A stretch of DNA of 64,000 nucleotides. Source: Ricinus communis (lineage: Eukaryota > Streptophyta > Magnoliopsida > Malpighiales > Euphorbiaceae). The position numbers were made by a program, and so were the translations under genes. Of the stretch, positions 1 through 12,650 are shown in pieces. The notes beneath the pieces were generated by a model, which did no database searches, had not been told where the DNA came from, and saw nothing but the letters and a program-made list of their open reading frames with translations. The DNA lies in assembly GCF_019578655.1 (NCBI RefSeq), contig NC_063259.1, positions 6,498,001-6,562,000 of the forward strand. Direction: 5' to 3'. Position 1 is the first letter of the stretch; each line of letters starts with the position of its first letter.

Positions 1-2469
1 GTACATTTATGAGCATGTGAAAACAACCCCGTAAAAGTGGTATATTTTTTAATAGGAGAAAACAACCACGTAAAAGGGGTATCCTTATTAATATGGGAAA
101 AAAATCCTGTAAGAGGTGTGTATTTGTAACTATTAGAAAATAACCCGTAACAGGGGTATATTTGTGAATATAAAAAACAACCCCGTAAGTTGGGTAGATC
201 TATGAGTGTGAGAAAAAAAATCATGTAAAAGGGGTATATTTATGAATATGAGAAAACAATCCCATAAAGAGGTTACATTTATGAGTATGAGAAAATAACC
301 CTGAAAAAGGGGTATATCATGAGAAAACAACATCGTAAAAAGGGGTATATTTATGAATATGAGAAAACAACCCCTTAAGATGGGTATATTTATGAGTATG
401 AGAAAACAACCCTGTAAATGGGGTATATTTATGAATACGGGAAAACAACCTCGTAAGAGCGGTATATTGATGAGTATGAGAAAACAAACCCATAAAAGTG
501 GTATCTTTGTGAATATTGGAGAACAACTCCGTAATAGGGGAATATTTGTGAGTATGAGAAAACAACCCTGTAAAAGGAGTTCATTTGTCAATATAAGAAA
601 ACAACCCCTTAAGTGGGGTACATTTATGAGTATGTGAAAACAACCCTATAAAAGGAGTATATTTTTTAATATGAAAAAATAACCCCAAAGAAGAGTTATC
701 TTTGTTAATATGCGAAAGCAACCCTGTAAGAGGGGTCTATTTGTAACTATTAGAAAACAACCCCGTAAAAAGGGCATATTTGTAAATATAAGAAAACAAC
801 CCTGTAAGTGGAGTACATTTATGAGTATGAGAAAAAAAATCTATAAATGGGGTATACTTATGAATATGAGAAAACAACTCCATAAATGGGGTATATTTGT
901 GATTATGAGAAAATAACCCCGAAAAAGGGATATATCTTTAAATATGAGAAAATAACCTCGTAAGAGGGATATATTTATTAATAATAGAAAATAACCACAG
1001 GAGAGTGGTTTATATGTTAGTGTGAGAAAATAACCCTGTAAAAGGGGTATATTTATGAATATGAGAAAACAACCCCTTAAGAGGGATATATTTATGACTT
1101 TGAGAAAACAACCATGTAAATGCGGTATATTTATGAGTTTGAGAAAACAACCCCGTAAGAGGGGTATATTGATGAGTATGAGAAAACAACCTCGTAAAAG
1201 GGGTATCCTTGTTAATATGCGAAAACGACCCCATTACAGGAGTATATTTGTGAATATGAGAAAACAACCCTATAATAGGGGGTATAATTGTGAGTATGAG
1301 AAAACAACCCTGTAAGAGGTTTATATTTGTCAATATAAAAAAATAACCTTGTAAGTGAGCTACATTTATGAGTATGAGAAAATAACCCTATAGACGGGAT
1401 ATAATTATAAATATGAGAAAACAACCCCGAAGAGTGGTATATTGATGAGTATGAGAAAAAGCCTCTGCAAAAGGGGTATCTTGATTAATTTGCAAAAATA
1501 ACCCCATTAGAGGGGTACATTTGTGAATATAGAAAACAACCACGTAATAGGGATATATTTATGCGAATGAGAAAACAACACCGTAAAAGGGGTATATTTG
1601 TTAATATAAGAAAACAACCCCTTAATTGGAGTACAATTATGAATATGTGAAAACAACTCGATAAATGGGGTATATTTTTAATATGAGAAAACAACTCCAT
1701 AAAAGGGGTATCCTTATTAATATGCAAAAATAACCCTATAAGAGTCCTATATTTGTAAGTATTAGTAAACAATCCCATAACAAGGGTATATTTATGAATA
1801 TAAGAAAACAACCCCATAAACAGCTTATATTTGTCAATTAAGAAAACAACCCTTTAAGTGGGATACATTTATGAGTATGTGAAAACAACCCGGTAAATGG
1901 GGTCTATTGTTTAATATGAGAAAACAACTCTGTAAAAGGGTATCCTTGTTAACATGAGAAAATAACCTTGTAAGACTGATGTATTTGTAAGTATTAGTAA
2001 AGAACCTTATAGGAGTATATTTGTGAATAAGAAAACATCCCGGTAATGGGATATATTTTTAATATGGAAAAACAACCCCGTAAAAGGGGTATCTTTGCTA
2101 ATATGCAAAAATAACCCTGTTAGAGGGGTATATTTGTTGATATTAGAAAATAACCCCGTAGAAGGGGTATATTTGTGACTATGAGAAAATAACCCCGTAA
2201 GAGGGATATATTTATAAATATTAGAAAATAATCGAAGGAGAGGGGTAGATTTGTGAATCTGAAAAAACAACCCCGTAAAAGAATTATATATATGAATATT
2301 AGAAAAGAACCTCTTAAGAGCGGTATATTTATGAGTATGAGAAAGTAGCCCCGTAAAAGGGATATCTTTGTTAACATGCGAAAACAACCTTGTAAGAGAT
2401 ATATTTGTAATTAGAAGCAAAATAACCATGTAACAAGGGTACATTTGTGAGTATGAGAAAATAACCCCG

Positions 2470-4004
2470 TAAGCGGGGTATATTTGTGAGTATGAGAAAA
2501 CAACCCCGTAAGAGGGGTATATTTGTGAGTATGAGAAAATAACCCTGTAAAAGGTGTATACTTGTGAGTATGAGAAAATAACCCTGTAAAAGGGGTATAT
2601 TTACGAGTATGATAAAACAACCTCGTAAAAGGCATATATTTATGAATATGAAAACATAATCCTATAAGAGAGGTATTTTTTTTAGTGTGAGATGACAAGT
2701 TCATAAAAGGAGGACATTTTTAATATGAGAAAACAACCCCGTAAGAGGGGTATATTTGTAAATAATAGAAAATAACTCCGTACGAGGAGTATATTTGGAA
2801 ATATAGAAAACAACCCCACAATAGGGGTATATTTATGGGCATAAGAAAGAAACTGCATAAGAGCCGTATATTTAGGAGTATGAGAAAACAACCCCATGAG
2901 AGGGGTACATTTATGCGTATGATAAAACAACCTCATAAAAGGTGTATATTTTTTAATACGAGAAGACAACGTTATCAGAGGGGTATATTTGTAAATATTA
3001 GAAAATAACCCCGTAAGAGGGATATATTGTTTAGTATGAGAAAATAATCCCGTAAAAATGGTATAATTAGGAATATGAGAAAACAACCCCGTACGAGAGG
3101 TATATTTGTGAGTGAGAAAGCATTCTAGTAAAATAGTTATATTTATGAATATGAGAAAACAATCCGGTAAGAGGGGTATATTTATGAGTATGAGAAAACA
3201 ACTTCGTAAGAGGTATATTTGTAATTATTGAAAAAAACCTCCGTAAGAGGGGTATATTTGTGAGTATGAGAAAACAACCCCGTAAAAGGGGTATATTTGT
3301 GAGTATGAGAAAATAACCCTGTAAAAGGTGTATTCTTGTGAGTATGAGAAAATAACCCTGTAAAAGGGGTATATTTATGATAAAACAACCTCGTTAAAAG
3401 CATATATTTATGAATATGAAAACGAAATCCCATAAGAGAGGTATTTTTTTAGTGTGAGAGGACAAGTTCATAAAAGGAGGACATTTTTAATATGAGAAAA
3501 CAACCCTGTAAGAGGGCTATATTTATAAATATTAGAAAATAACTCCGTATGAGAAGTATATTTGGAAATATAGAAAACAACCCCACAATAGGGGTATATT
3601 TATGGGCATAAGAAAAAAACTGCATAAGAGCTGTATATTTAGGAGTATGAGAAAACAACCCCATGAGAGGGGTACATTTATGCGTATGATAAAACAACCT
3701 CGTAAAAGGTGTATGTTTTTTAATACGAGAAGACAACGTTATCAGAGGGGTATATTTGTAAATATTAAAAAATAACCCCGTAAGAGGGATATATTTTTTA
3801 GTATGAGAAAAGAATCCCGTAAAAATGATATAATTAGGAATATGAGAAAACAACCCCGTACGAGAGGTATATTTGTGAGTATGAGAAAGCATTCCAATAA
3901 AAAAGTTATATTTATGAATATGAGAAAATAATCCGGTACGAGGGGTATATTTATGAGTATGAGAAAACAACTCCGTGAGGGGTATATTTTTAATTATTGA
4001 AAAA
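2470..4004 (+). repeat. Tandem segmental duplication inside the array, period about 767 bp
   Basis: About 20 consecutive monomers at 2470-3237 are repeated in the same order at 3238-4004. Irregular marker units match: the unusual unit near 2695 (acaagttcataaaaggagg) recurs near 3462, and the unit with gaaactgcataagagc near 2847 recurs near 3617. The two copies are much more alike than neighbouring monomers are, so this is a younger duplication of a whole block rather than slow monomer turnover. Confidence 0.85.
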
Positions 4005-4259
4005 CAACCTCGTAAGAGGGGTATATTTGTGAGTATGAGAAAACAACCTCGTAAGGATATATTTATGAATATGAGAAAACAACCCCATACAAGGGCTATA
4101 TTAAAGGTTTTAAGAAAGCACCCCGTAAAAGGCGTATATATATAATATGAGAAAACAACCCCGTAAAAGGGGTATATTTTTTAGTTTGGGAAAACAATCA
4201 CAAAAAAGGTGTATATCTTTTAATATGAGAAAACAACCCTGTAAGAAGGTTATATTTAT

Positions 4260-5160
4260 GAGTATGAGAAAACAACCCCGTACGAGGGTTACATTTGTGA
4301 GTACGAGAAAACTATCCCAAAAAGGAGTATATTTACTAATATGAGAACACAATTCTGCAAGAGAGGTATATTTGTAAATATTAGAAAACAAACCAGTAAG
4401 AGGTGTATGCTTTTCAGTATGAGAAACCAACCCCATAAGAGGTGTATACTTGTGAGTATGAGAAACCAACCACATAAAAGGGATATATTTATGAGTATGA
4501 GAAAATACCTCTTTTAGTATAACAAAACAACCTCGTAAAAGGAGTATATTTGTGAGTATGAGAAACTAATCCTGTAAGAAACGTAAATGAATATGAGAAA
4601 ACTACTTCGTATAATGGGTATATTTGAGAATATGAGAAAGCAACACAGAAAGGGGTATATTTTTTAATATGAGAAAACAACCCCATAAGAGTGGTGTATT
4701 TGTAAATATTAATAGACAACCCCAATAATAGGGGGTATATTTGTAAGTATGAGAAAACAACCCCGTAAAAGGGGAATATTTGTCAATATTAGAAAACAAC
4801 TCTATTAGTGGGGTACATTTGTGAGTATGAGAAAACAACCCTGTAAAAGAGGTATATTTATGAATCTTATAAAAAGACCCCGTTAGAGGGGTATATTTAT
4901 AAATATTAAAAAATAACCCTATAAAATGGGTATATTTATGAATATGCGAAAACAACCCCGTATGAGGGGTATATTTGTGAGTATGAGAAAACAACCTCGT
5001 ACGAGCGGTATATTTATAAGTATGAGAAAACTACCCCGAAAAGGAGTATATTTAGTAATATGAGAACACAACTCTGCAAGAGATGTATATTTGTAAATAT
5101 TAGAAAACAAACCCGTAAGAGGTGTATACTTGTGAGTATGAGAAACCAACCCCGTAAAAG
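4260..5160 (+). repeat. Second block duplication, period about 719 bp
   Basis: A marker unit beginning gagaacacaa, followed by the rare string ctgcaagaga, occurs at 4343 and again at 5062. It is flanked on both sides by matching irregular units: an actatcccaaaaaggag-like unit before it, and units with aaaccaacc after it. This indicates a duplicated block of several hundred bases within the satellite. The exact ends cannot be set by eye. Confidence 0.6.
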
Positions 5161-6802
5161 AGTATAGTTATGAATATGGAAAAACAATCCAGTACGAGGG
5201 GTATATTTGTGAGTATGAGAAAGCAACCCCTGCCCCTATATTTATGAATATGAGAAAATAACCCCATAAGACGATTATATTTATGAGTATGAGAAAATAA
5301 CCTTGAAAAAGGGGTATCTTTGTCAATATACGAAAACAACACCGTAAGAGGGGTATATTTATAAATATTAGAGAACAACCCCACAACATTGGTATATTTA
5401 TGAGTAAAAGTAAACAACCTTGTAAAAGGAGTATAATTGTCAATATGAGAAAGAACCCCGTAAGTGGGGACATTTGTGAGTATAAGAATACAACCCTGTA
5501 AAATGCATATATTTGTGAGTGTGAGAAAACAACCCCATAAAAGGGGAATATTTTTTACTATGTCAAAGCAACTCCGTAAGAGGGGTATATTTATAAATAT
5601 TAGAAAACAATCCCATAAGAGGGTATACTTGTGACTATGAGAAAACAACCCCATAAAAAGGGTATATTCATGAATATGAGAAAACAACCCCATACGAGGG
5701 GTATATTTGTGACTATGAGAAAGCAACCCTGCAAAAGGAGTATATTTATGAATATGAGAAAATAACCCCGTAAGAGGATTAGATTTATGAGTATGAGAAG
5801 ACAACCTTGTAAAATAATATCTTTGTTAATATGCGAAAACAATCTCGTAAGAGGGGTATATTTATAAATATTAGAAAACAACTGCGTAATAAGGGTATAT
5901 TTATGAGTATGAGTAAACAACACTATAAAAGGGGTATATTTGTTAATATATGAAACAACCACGTAAGGGGGGAACATTTATGAGTATAAGAAAGTAACCT
6001 TGTAAAAGGGGTATATATGTGAGTGTGAGAAAACCACCCTGTAAAAGGGGAATATTTATTAATATGAGAAACTAACTCCGTAAGAGAGGTATATTTATAA
6101 ATATTATAGGACAACCTCGTAAGACCAGTATGTTTGTGAATATGAGCAAACAACGCCGAAAAAGGATATATTTATGAATATGAGAAAAGAACCCATAGGA
6201 GGCGTATATTTGTGAGTATGAGAAAGCAATCCCGTAAAAAGGATATATTTATGAATATGAGAAAACAACATCGTAAGAGGGGTATGCTTTTGAGTATGAG
6301 AACAACGTCATAAAAGGCGGTATGTTTATGAGTATGAGAAAACAACCCCATAAGATGAGTATATTTATGAGTATGAGAAAATAATCCCTTGAGAGGTGTA
6401 CATTTATGAGTTTGAGAAAAGAACCTCGTAAAAGTTGTATATGTTTAATATGAGAGAACAACCCCGTAAGAGGGGTATATTTATGAATATTAGTAAAGAA
6501 CCTCGATAGAGAGGTATATTTATGTGTATGAGAAAATAACCTCGTAAAAGGGTATATTATTGAACATCATAAAACAACCCCGTGTATATTTATTTACATA
6601 AAAAACAACCCCGTAGAATGGGTATGTTTTTGAGTATGAGAAAGCATCCTAATAAAAGGGGTATATTTATGACTATGAGAAATAAACCCCATAAGAGTGG
6701 TATATTTACGAGTGTGAGAAAACAACGCATAAAAGGGTATATTTTTTAATATGGGAAATAACTTCGTAAGGGGTATATTTGTTAGTATGATAAAACAACC
6801 TC

Positions 6803-6960
6803 GTAAAAAGGGTATATTTATGAATATGCGAAAACAACCTTGTACAAGGGGTATATTTGTGAGTATAAGAAAGCAAACTCGTAAAAAGGGTATATTTATG
6901 AATATGCGAAAACAACCTTGTACAAGGGGTATATTTGTGAGTATAAGAAAGCAAACTCGT
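6803..6960 (+). repeat. Near-identical 78-bp dimer repeat
   Basis: Two adjacent copies of a two-monomer unit start at 6813 and 6891. One monomer contains gaatatgcgaaaacaacc and the other gagtataagaaagcaaac. They appear identical over 78 bp, while the surrounding monomers differ at many positions. This is a very recent duplication and shows that 2 x 39 bp can be the unit of exchange. Confidence 0.85.
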
Positions 6961-8798
6961 GAATGGGGTATATTTATGAATATGGAAAAACAACCCCGTA
7001 AGAGGGGTATATTTTTTGTGTGAGAAAACAAGCCCGTAAAAGGGGTATATTTATTAATATGAGAAAACAACCCCGTAAGTGCTGTATATTTATTAATATT
7101 AGAAAACAATTCCCAAAACAGGAATATATTTGTGAGTATGAGTAAACAACCGCATAAAAGGGGGTTTATTTATGAGTATGAGAACCCAAGCTAGTGACAG
7201 GCTACATTTGTGAGTATGAGAAAACAATCCCATAAAAGGTGTATATTATTTAATATGAGAAAACAATCCAGTAAGAGGGGTATATTTATAAATATTAAAA
7301 CAACAACCCCATAAGAGGGTTATATTTGTGAGTATGAGATACCAATCTCGTAAAAAGGATATATATTTATGAGTATGAGAAAGCAACCCCACAAAAGGGG
7401 TATACTTATGAATATGAGAAAACAACCCCGTAAGAGGGTTATATTTATGAGTATACGAAAACAACGTTGTATGAGGGGTATCTTTGTCAATATGCAAAAC
7501 AACCCCATAAGAGGGCATACTTGTGAGTATGAGAAACAACCCCAAAAAGATGGTATATTTATGAATATGAGAAAATAACCCCGTTTGAGGGGTATTTTTG
7601 TGACTATGAGAAAGCAACCTCGTATAAGAAGTATATTTATGAATATGAGAATATAATCCCGTAAGAGGGTTATATTTATGAGTATGAGAAGATAACCTTG
7701 TACAACTGCTATCTTTATTAATATGCAAAAACAATCCTATAAGAGGGGTATACTTATAAATAGTAGAAATCAACCCCATAACAACAGTATATTTATGAGT
7801 ATGAGTAAATAACCCCATAAAAGGAGTATATTTGTGAGTATGAGAAAAGAAAACCCATAGGAGGGGTATATTTGCAAGTATGAGAAAGCAATCCAGTAAA
7901 AGGGATATATTTATGAATAGGAGAAAGCAACCCTGAAAGAGGGGTATACTTTTGAGTATGAGAAAACAACCTCATAAAAGTGGATATGTTTATGAGTATG
8001 AGTAAACAATATCGTAAGAGGGGTATATTTATGAGTATGAGAAAATAATCCTATGAGAGTGGTACATTTGTGAGTTTGAGAAAACAATCTCGTAAAAGTT
8101 AGAAAACAATCCTGAAAGAGAGGGATATTTATGAGTATAAGAAAACAATCCCGTAAAAAGGATATATTTATGAATATTATAAAACAACCCCGTACGAGGG
8201 ATATATTTGTGAGTATGAGAAAACATCCCAGTAAAAGGGGTATATTTATGAATATAAGAAAACAAACCCGTGAGAGACGTATATTTAAGAGTATGAGAAA
8301 ACAACCCCGTAAAAGGGGTAAATTTATTAATATGAGAAAATAACTTCGTAAAAAAGACGAGTATATTTGTGAGTATGAGAAAGCAACCTCGTGAATGGGA
8401 TATATTTATGAATATGAGCAAACAACCCCCATATGAGCAGTATAATTATGGGTATGGGAAAACAACCCCGTAAAAGGGGTATATTTATTAATATTAGAAA
8501 ACAACTCGTAAGAGGGGTATATTTGTGAGTATGAGAAAGCAACCTCATGAATGAGATATATTTATGAATATGAGCAAACAATCCCGTACGAGCGGTATAA
8601 TTATGAGTATGAGAAAACAACCCCATAAGAGGGGTATATTTGTGAGTGTGAGAGAACAACCCCATATAAGGGGTGTATTCTTTAAATATTAGAGAACAGC
8701 CTTGTAATAAGGGTATAATTTTTAATGTGAGAAAACAACCCTATAACAACGGTATATTTCTAAATATTTCAAAATAGCCCTATAAGAGGGTTATATTT

Positions 8799-9175
8799 GT
8801 GAGTATGAGAAGAAAACGATGTAAAAAGGATATATTTGTGAGTATGAGAAGAAAACGATGTAAAAAGGATATATTTATGAATATAAGAAAACTACCCCGT
8901 ACAAGGGGTATATCTATGAGTATGAGAAAGCGACCCCGTAAAAGGCGTATATTTATGAATATGAGAAAACAACCTCGTAATAATGGTACATTTATGAGTA
9001 TGATAAAACAACCTAGTAAAAAGGTTATCTTTATGAATATGAGAAAATAACCCCATACAAGGGGTATATTTGTGTGTATAAGAAAATAACCCCGTAAAAG
9101 GGGTATATTTATGAATATAAGTAAACAACCCCGTAAAAGGGGTATATTTATGAATATAAGTAAACAACCCCGTAA
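8799..9175 (+). repeat. Identical adjacent 39-bp monomers
   Basis: Two exact monomer doublets lie here. One, at about 8799-8876, carries gagaagaaaacgatg in both units. The other, at about 9090-9168, carries gaatataagtaaacaacc in both units. These single-monomer duplications sit among diverged units, so local slippage or unequal exchange of one 39-bp unit also occurs. Confidence 0.8.
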
Positions 9176-12111
9176 GAAGGGTATATTTCTTAATATTAGA
9201 AAACGACTTCGTAGGATGGGTATATTTTTAAATATTAGAAAGTATATTTCTAAGTATGAGAAAACAAGCTCGTAGATGGTTATATTTCTTAATATTAGAA
9301 AATAACCATGTAGGACGAGTATATTTGTAAATATTAGAAAACAACCATATAAAAGGGTTATATTTGTGAGTATGAGTAAACAATATTGTAAAATAGGTAT
9401 ATTTATAAGTATGAGAAAAAAATCCCATAAAAAGGACATCTTTATCAATATGAGAAAACAACCCCGTAAAAGAGGTATATTTTTTAATAAGAGAAGACAA
9501 CCCCGTATGTTGGGTATGTAACTTAGTATGAGAAAACACCACCGTAAAAAGGGTAAATTTATGAATATAAGAAAACAACCCTATACGAGGGGTATATTTG
9601 TGAGTATGAGAAAGCATCTCCGCAAAAGGGTTATCCTTATGAATTTGAGAAAATTAACCCTAAGAGAGGTAGATTTTTTAGTATGAGAAAACAACCCCGT
9701 AAAAGGGATATATTTGTTACTATGAGAAAACAACCTCGTAAGAGGGGTATATATGTAAATATTAGAAAATAACCCCATACGAGAGGTATATTTGTGATTA
9801 TGAGAAAACAACCCCATAACAGGGGTAAATTTTTTAATTTGAGAAAACAACTATAAGAGAAATATATTTGTAAGTATGAGAAAAAAATCCCGTAATAGTG
9901 GTATATTTCTAAATATGAGAAAATAACCTCGTAAAAGTGGTATATCTTTTAGTCTTAGAAAACAATCCTTTAAAAAGAGGTATACTTGTGATTGTAAGAA
10001 AATAAACTCGTAAAAGCGATACATTTATGAATATAGAAAAATAACACCGTGATAGGGATATATTTGTGAGTATGAGAAAGCAACCCTGTAAAAGGGGTAT
10101 GCTTGTAAATATTAGAAAACAACTCCGTAAGAAGGGCATATTTGTGAATGTGAGAGAACAACCCCGTAAAAAGGGTATCTTTATGAATATGAGAAAAGAA
10201 CCCCGTATGAGGGGAATATTTGTGAGTTTGAGAAAGCAACCCAGTGAAAGGGGTGTATTAGAAAATAACCCCGTAAGAGGATTATATTTTTTAGTATGAG
10301 AAAATAATACCGTAAAAGGGGTATATTTATAAATATAAGAGAACAACACCATAACAGGGGTATATTTATGAGTATGAGAAAAAAATTCGTAAAAGGAATA
10401 TATTTGTTAATATGAGAAAACAACCCCGTAAGAGGGGTATATCTATAAATATTAGAAATAACCTAATAAGAAGGATATATTTATGAGTATGAGAAAATAA
10501 TCCCGTAAAAAGGGTAAATTGTTTTATATGAGAAAACACCCGTAAGAGGGATATATATGTAAATGAGAAAATAACCCCGCAATAGGGATATATTTGTGAG
10601 TATGAGAAAATAACCTCGTAAAAGGGGTATATTTTTTAGTCTGAGAAAACAATCCTGTATAATATGTATAGTTGTAAATCTTAGAAAACAACCCCGTAAG
10701 AGAGGTATATTTGTGAGTGTGAGAAAACAACCCCGTAAAAAGGGTATATCTTTTAATATAAGAAAACAACCCTGTACGAGGGGAGGGGTATATCTATGTG
10801 TACGAGAAGACAGTGCTGTAAAAGGGGTTTATTTGTAAATATGAGAGAACAACCTCGTAATAGAGGTATATTTGTAAGTATAAGAAAACAACCTCGTAAA
10901 AGTGGTATATCTTTTAATATGATAAAACAATCTTGTAAAAATAGTATATTTGTAAATATTAGAAAGCCCCCATAAAAGGGGTATTTTTCTTAATATGAGA
11001 AAACAACCTCGTACTATAGGTATAATTGTGTGTATGAGAAGATAGCCACACAGAAGGGGTATATTTTTTAATATGAGAAAACAACCTTGTAAGAGGGTTG
11101 ATTTGTAAATATGAGAAACCATACACGTAATAGGGTTATATTTGTGAGTATGAGAAAACAACCTCATAAAAGAGATATATTTATGGGTATGAGAAAACAA
11201 CCCCGTAAGAGGCGGTGTAATTCTGAGTATGGGCAAACAACCTTGTAAAAGGATTATGTTTTGTAATATGAGAAACAAAACTGTAAGAGAGGTATATTTG
11301 TAAATATTAGAAAACAAACCTCTAAAAGGGGCATATTTATGAGTATGGGATAATAACCCTGTAAAAAGGGTATCTTTGTGAATATGAGAAATCAACCCCG
11401 TACGAGGGGTATATTTGTGATTATTCGAACACAACACGGTAAAATAGGTTTATTTATGCATATGAGAAAACAACCCCATAAGAGGGATATATTTATGAGT
11501 ATGAGAAAATAACCTTGTAAAATTAGTATATTTGTGAGAATGAGAAAACAACCCCATAATAGGGGTATCTTCATGAATATGAGAAAATGATCCCGTAAAA
11601 TGGTATATTTTTAAATAAGTGAAAACAACCTCATAAGAGGGATATATTTTTTAGTATGAGAAAACACCCCCGTAAAAATGATATATTTATAAATATGTGA
11701 AAATAACCCCGTATAAGGGTTATATTTATCAGTCTAAGAGAGCAACCCCGTAAAATGGGTATATTTATGAATGTGATACAACAACACCCTAAGAGGGGTA
11801 TATTTATAAATATTAGAAAATAATTCCGTAATAGGGGTATATTTGTGAGTTTGAGAAAAAACTGCGTAAAAGGGTATTTTTATGCATATGAGAAAATAAC
11901 CCCGTGAGAGGGGTACATTTGTGAGTATGAGAAAATAACCCCGGAAGGGTTGTATATTTTTTAATAAGAGTGAAGAACCCTATAAGAGGGGTATATTTGT
12001 AAATATTAGAGAATAACCCTGTAATAGGGGTATATTGGTGAGAATGAGAAAACAACCCCATAAAGGGGTAAATTTATGAATATGAGAAAACACACGTAAG
12101 AGGGGTATATT

Positions 12112-12650
12112 TCATTATAACATTTGAATTTCTCTTAGATTCCACGTTCCCGAAATGGATCCTATCAAATATTTCATATTTTTTATGATCATCTCTATTT
12201 TATGTATTCGAGGAATCCTCCTTAATAGACGAAATATTCCTATTATGTCAATGCCAATTGAATCAATGTTATTAGTTGTGAATTTGAACATTTTGGTATT
12301 TTCCGTTTCTTCGGATGATATGATGGGTCAATCGTTTGCTTCATTGGTTCCAATAATGGCAGCTACGGAATCTGCTATTGGATTAGCCATTTTATTATTA
12401 CTTTCTGAGTCCGAGGGATTATTGCTGTAGAATTTATTAATAGCATTCAAGGTTAAACATGACTCCTAGAGAATTACCAAAACACGAAGTTCTCTTCTCC
12501 AGGCTTTAACGAATCTGTCTTTAATAACTTTTCGTTCTCTTCTTTCTTTTTGATTTTAACTTGGTTGGCAGGGTAAGGGCCTTTCTCGCTGGGCAAGTGC
12601 ATCCGATTCTAAAGTCCTTTCCTAAACCACTTCCCATTCAGTTACTGAAA
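12112..12650 (+). other. Mitochondrial DNA insertion (NUMT) in the satellite
   Basis: The satellite stops abruptly after aggggtatattt at about 12111 and resumes with aaatatgagaaaacag at about 12650. The sequence between has no 39-bp periodicity. It includes a recognisable nad4L reading frame, plus about 40 bp of upstream and 190 bp of downstream sequence, which I infer is mitochondrial flank. The rest of the window (caulimovirid and Athila elements, satellite) fits a nuclear location, so I read this as mitochondrial DNA moved to the nucleus. The exact junctions and the downstream part cannot be confirmed without a mitochondrial genome for comparison. Confidence 0.8.
12155..12456 (+). pseudogene. 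nad4L: NADH dehydrogenase subunit 4L pseudogene, mitochondrial origin
   Basis: The frame starts at ATG 12155 (M-D-P-I-K-Y-F) and follows plant mitochondrial NAD4L, a small membrane subunit of respiratory complex I, for about 80 residues. It includes the conserved stretch N-R-R-N-I...[10 protein letters not shown]. Near 12394-12400 one base appears lost. The original frame then runs to a premature stop at about 12428, while the shifted frame resumes the normal C-terminus ([10 protein letters not shown]) and its TAA at 12454-12456. The total length, 302 bp, is one base short of a 100-codon gene plus stop. Several Ser, Pro and Arg codons sit where plant mitochondrial transcripts usually carry Leu, Phe or Trp after C-to-U editing, so the source was DNA or unedited RNA. 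It is not expected to work in the nucleus. Confidence 0.9.

Larger units (their letters stand above)
1..12111 (+). repeat. 39-bp satellite array, block 1
   Basis: Continuous head-to-tail monomers of about 39 bp. The first half reads like TATATTTATGAGTATGAG, followed by AAAA, then CAACCCCGTAAAAGGGG. Divergence between neighbours is high, but the ACCCC...GGGGT pair and the TATATTT start recur in almost every unit. The spelling of the first half (gagtatgag, gaatatgag, taatatgag, aaatattag) changes from unit to unit in a loose cycle. Because 39 bp equals 13 codons, the plus frame (M-R-K-Q-P-R-K-R-G-I-F-like) and two minus frames stay open over long distances. These are not genes. I see no unit with non-repeat coding sequence in this block. 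Confidence 0.95.

Noticed and set aside
133..12061. Many open frames of 60-235 codons in the left arrays, with 13-residue repeats
   Set aside because: They follow from a 39-bp period without stops in three frames. They overlap each other on both strands, begin and end at random units, and show the same composition throughout.
12155..12430. Functional or chloroplast NADH dehydrogenase subunit (ndhE)
   Set aside because: The sequence follows mitochondrial NAD4L, not plastid NdhE. The frame is broken before the C-terminus, and there is no nuclear targeting sequence.
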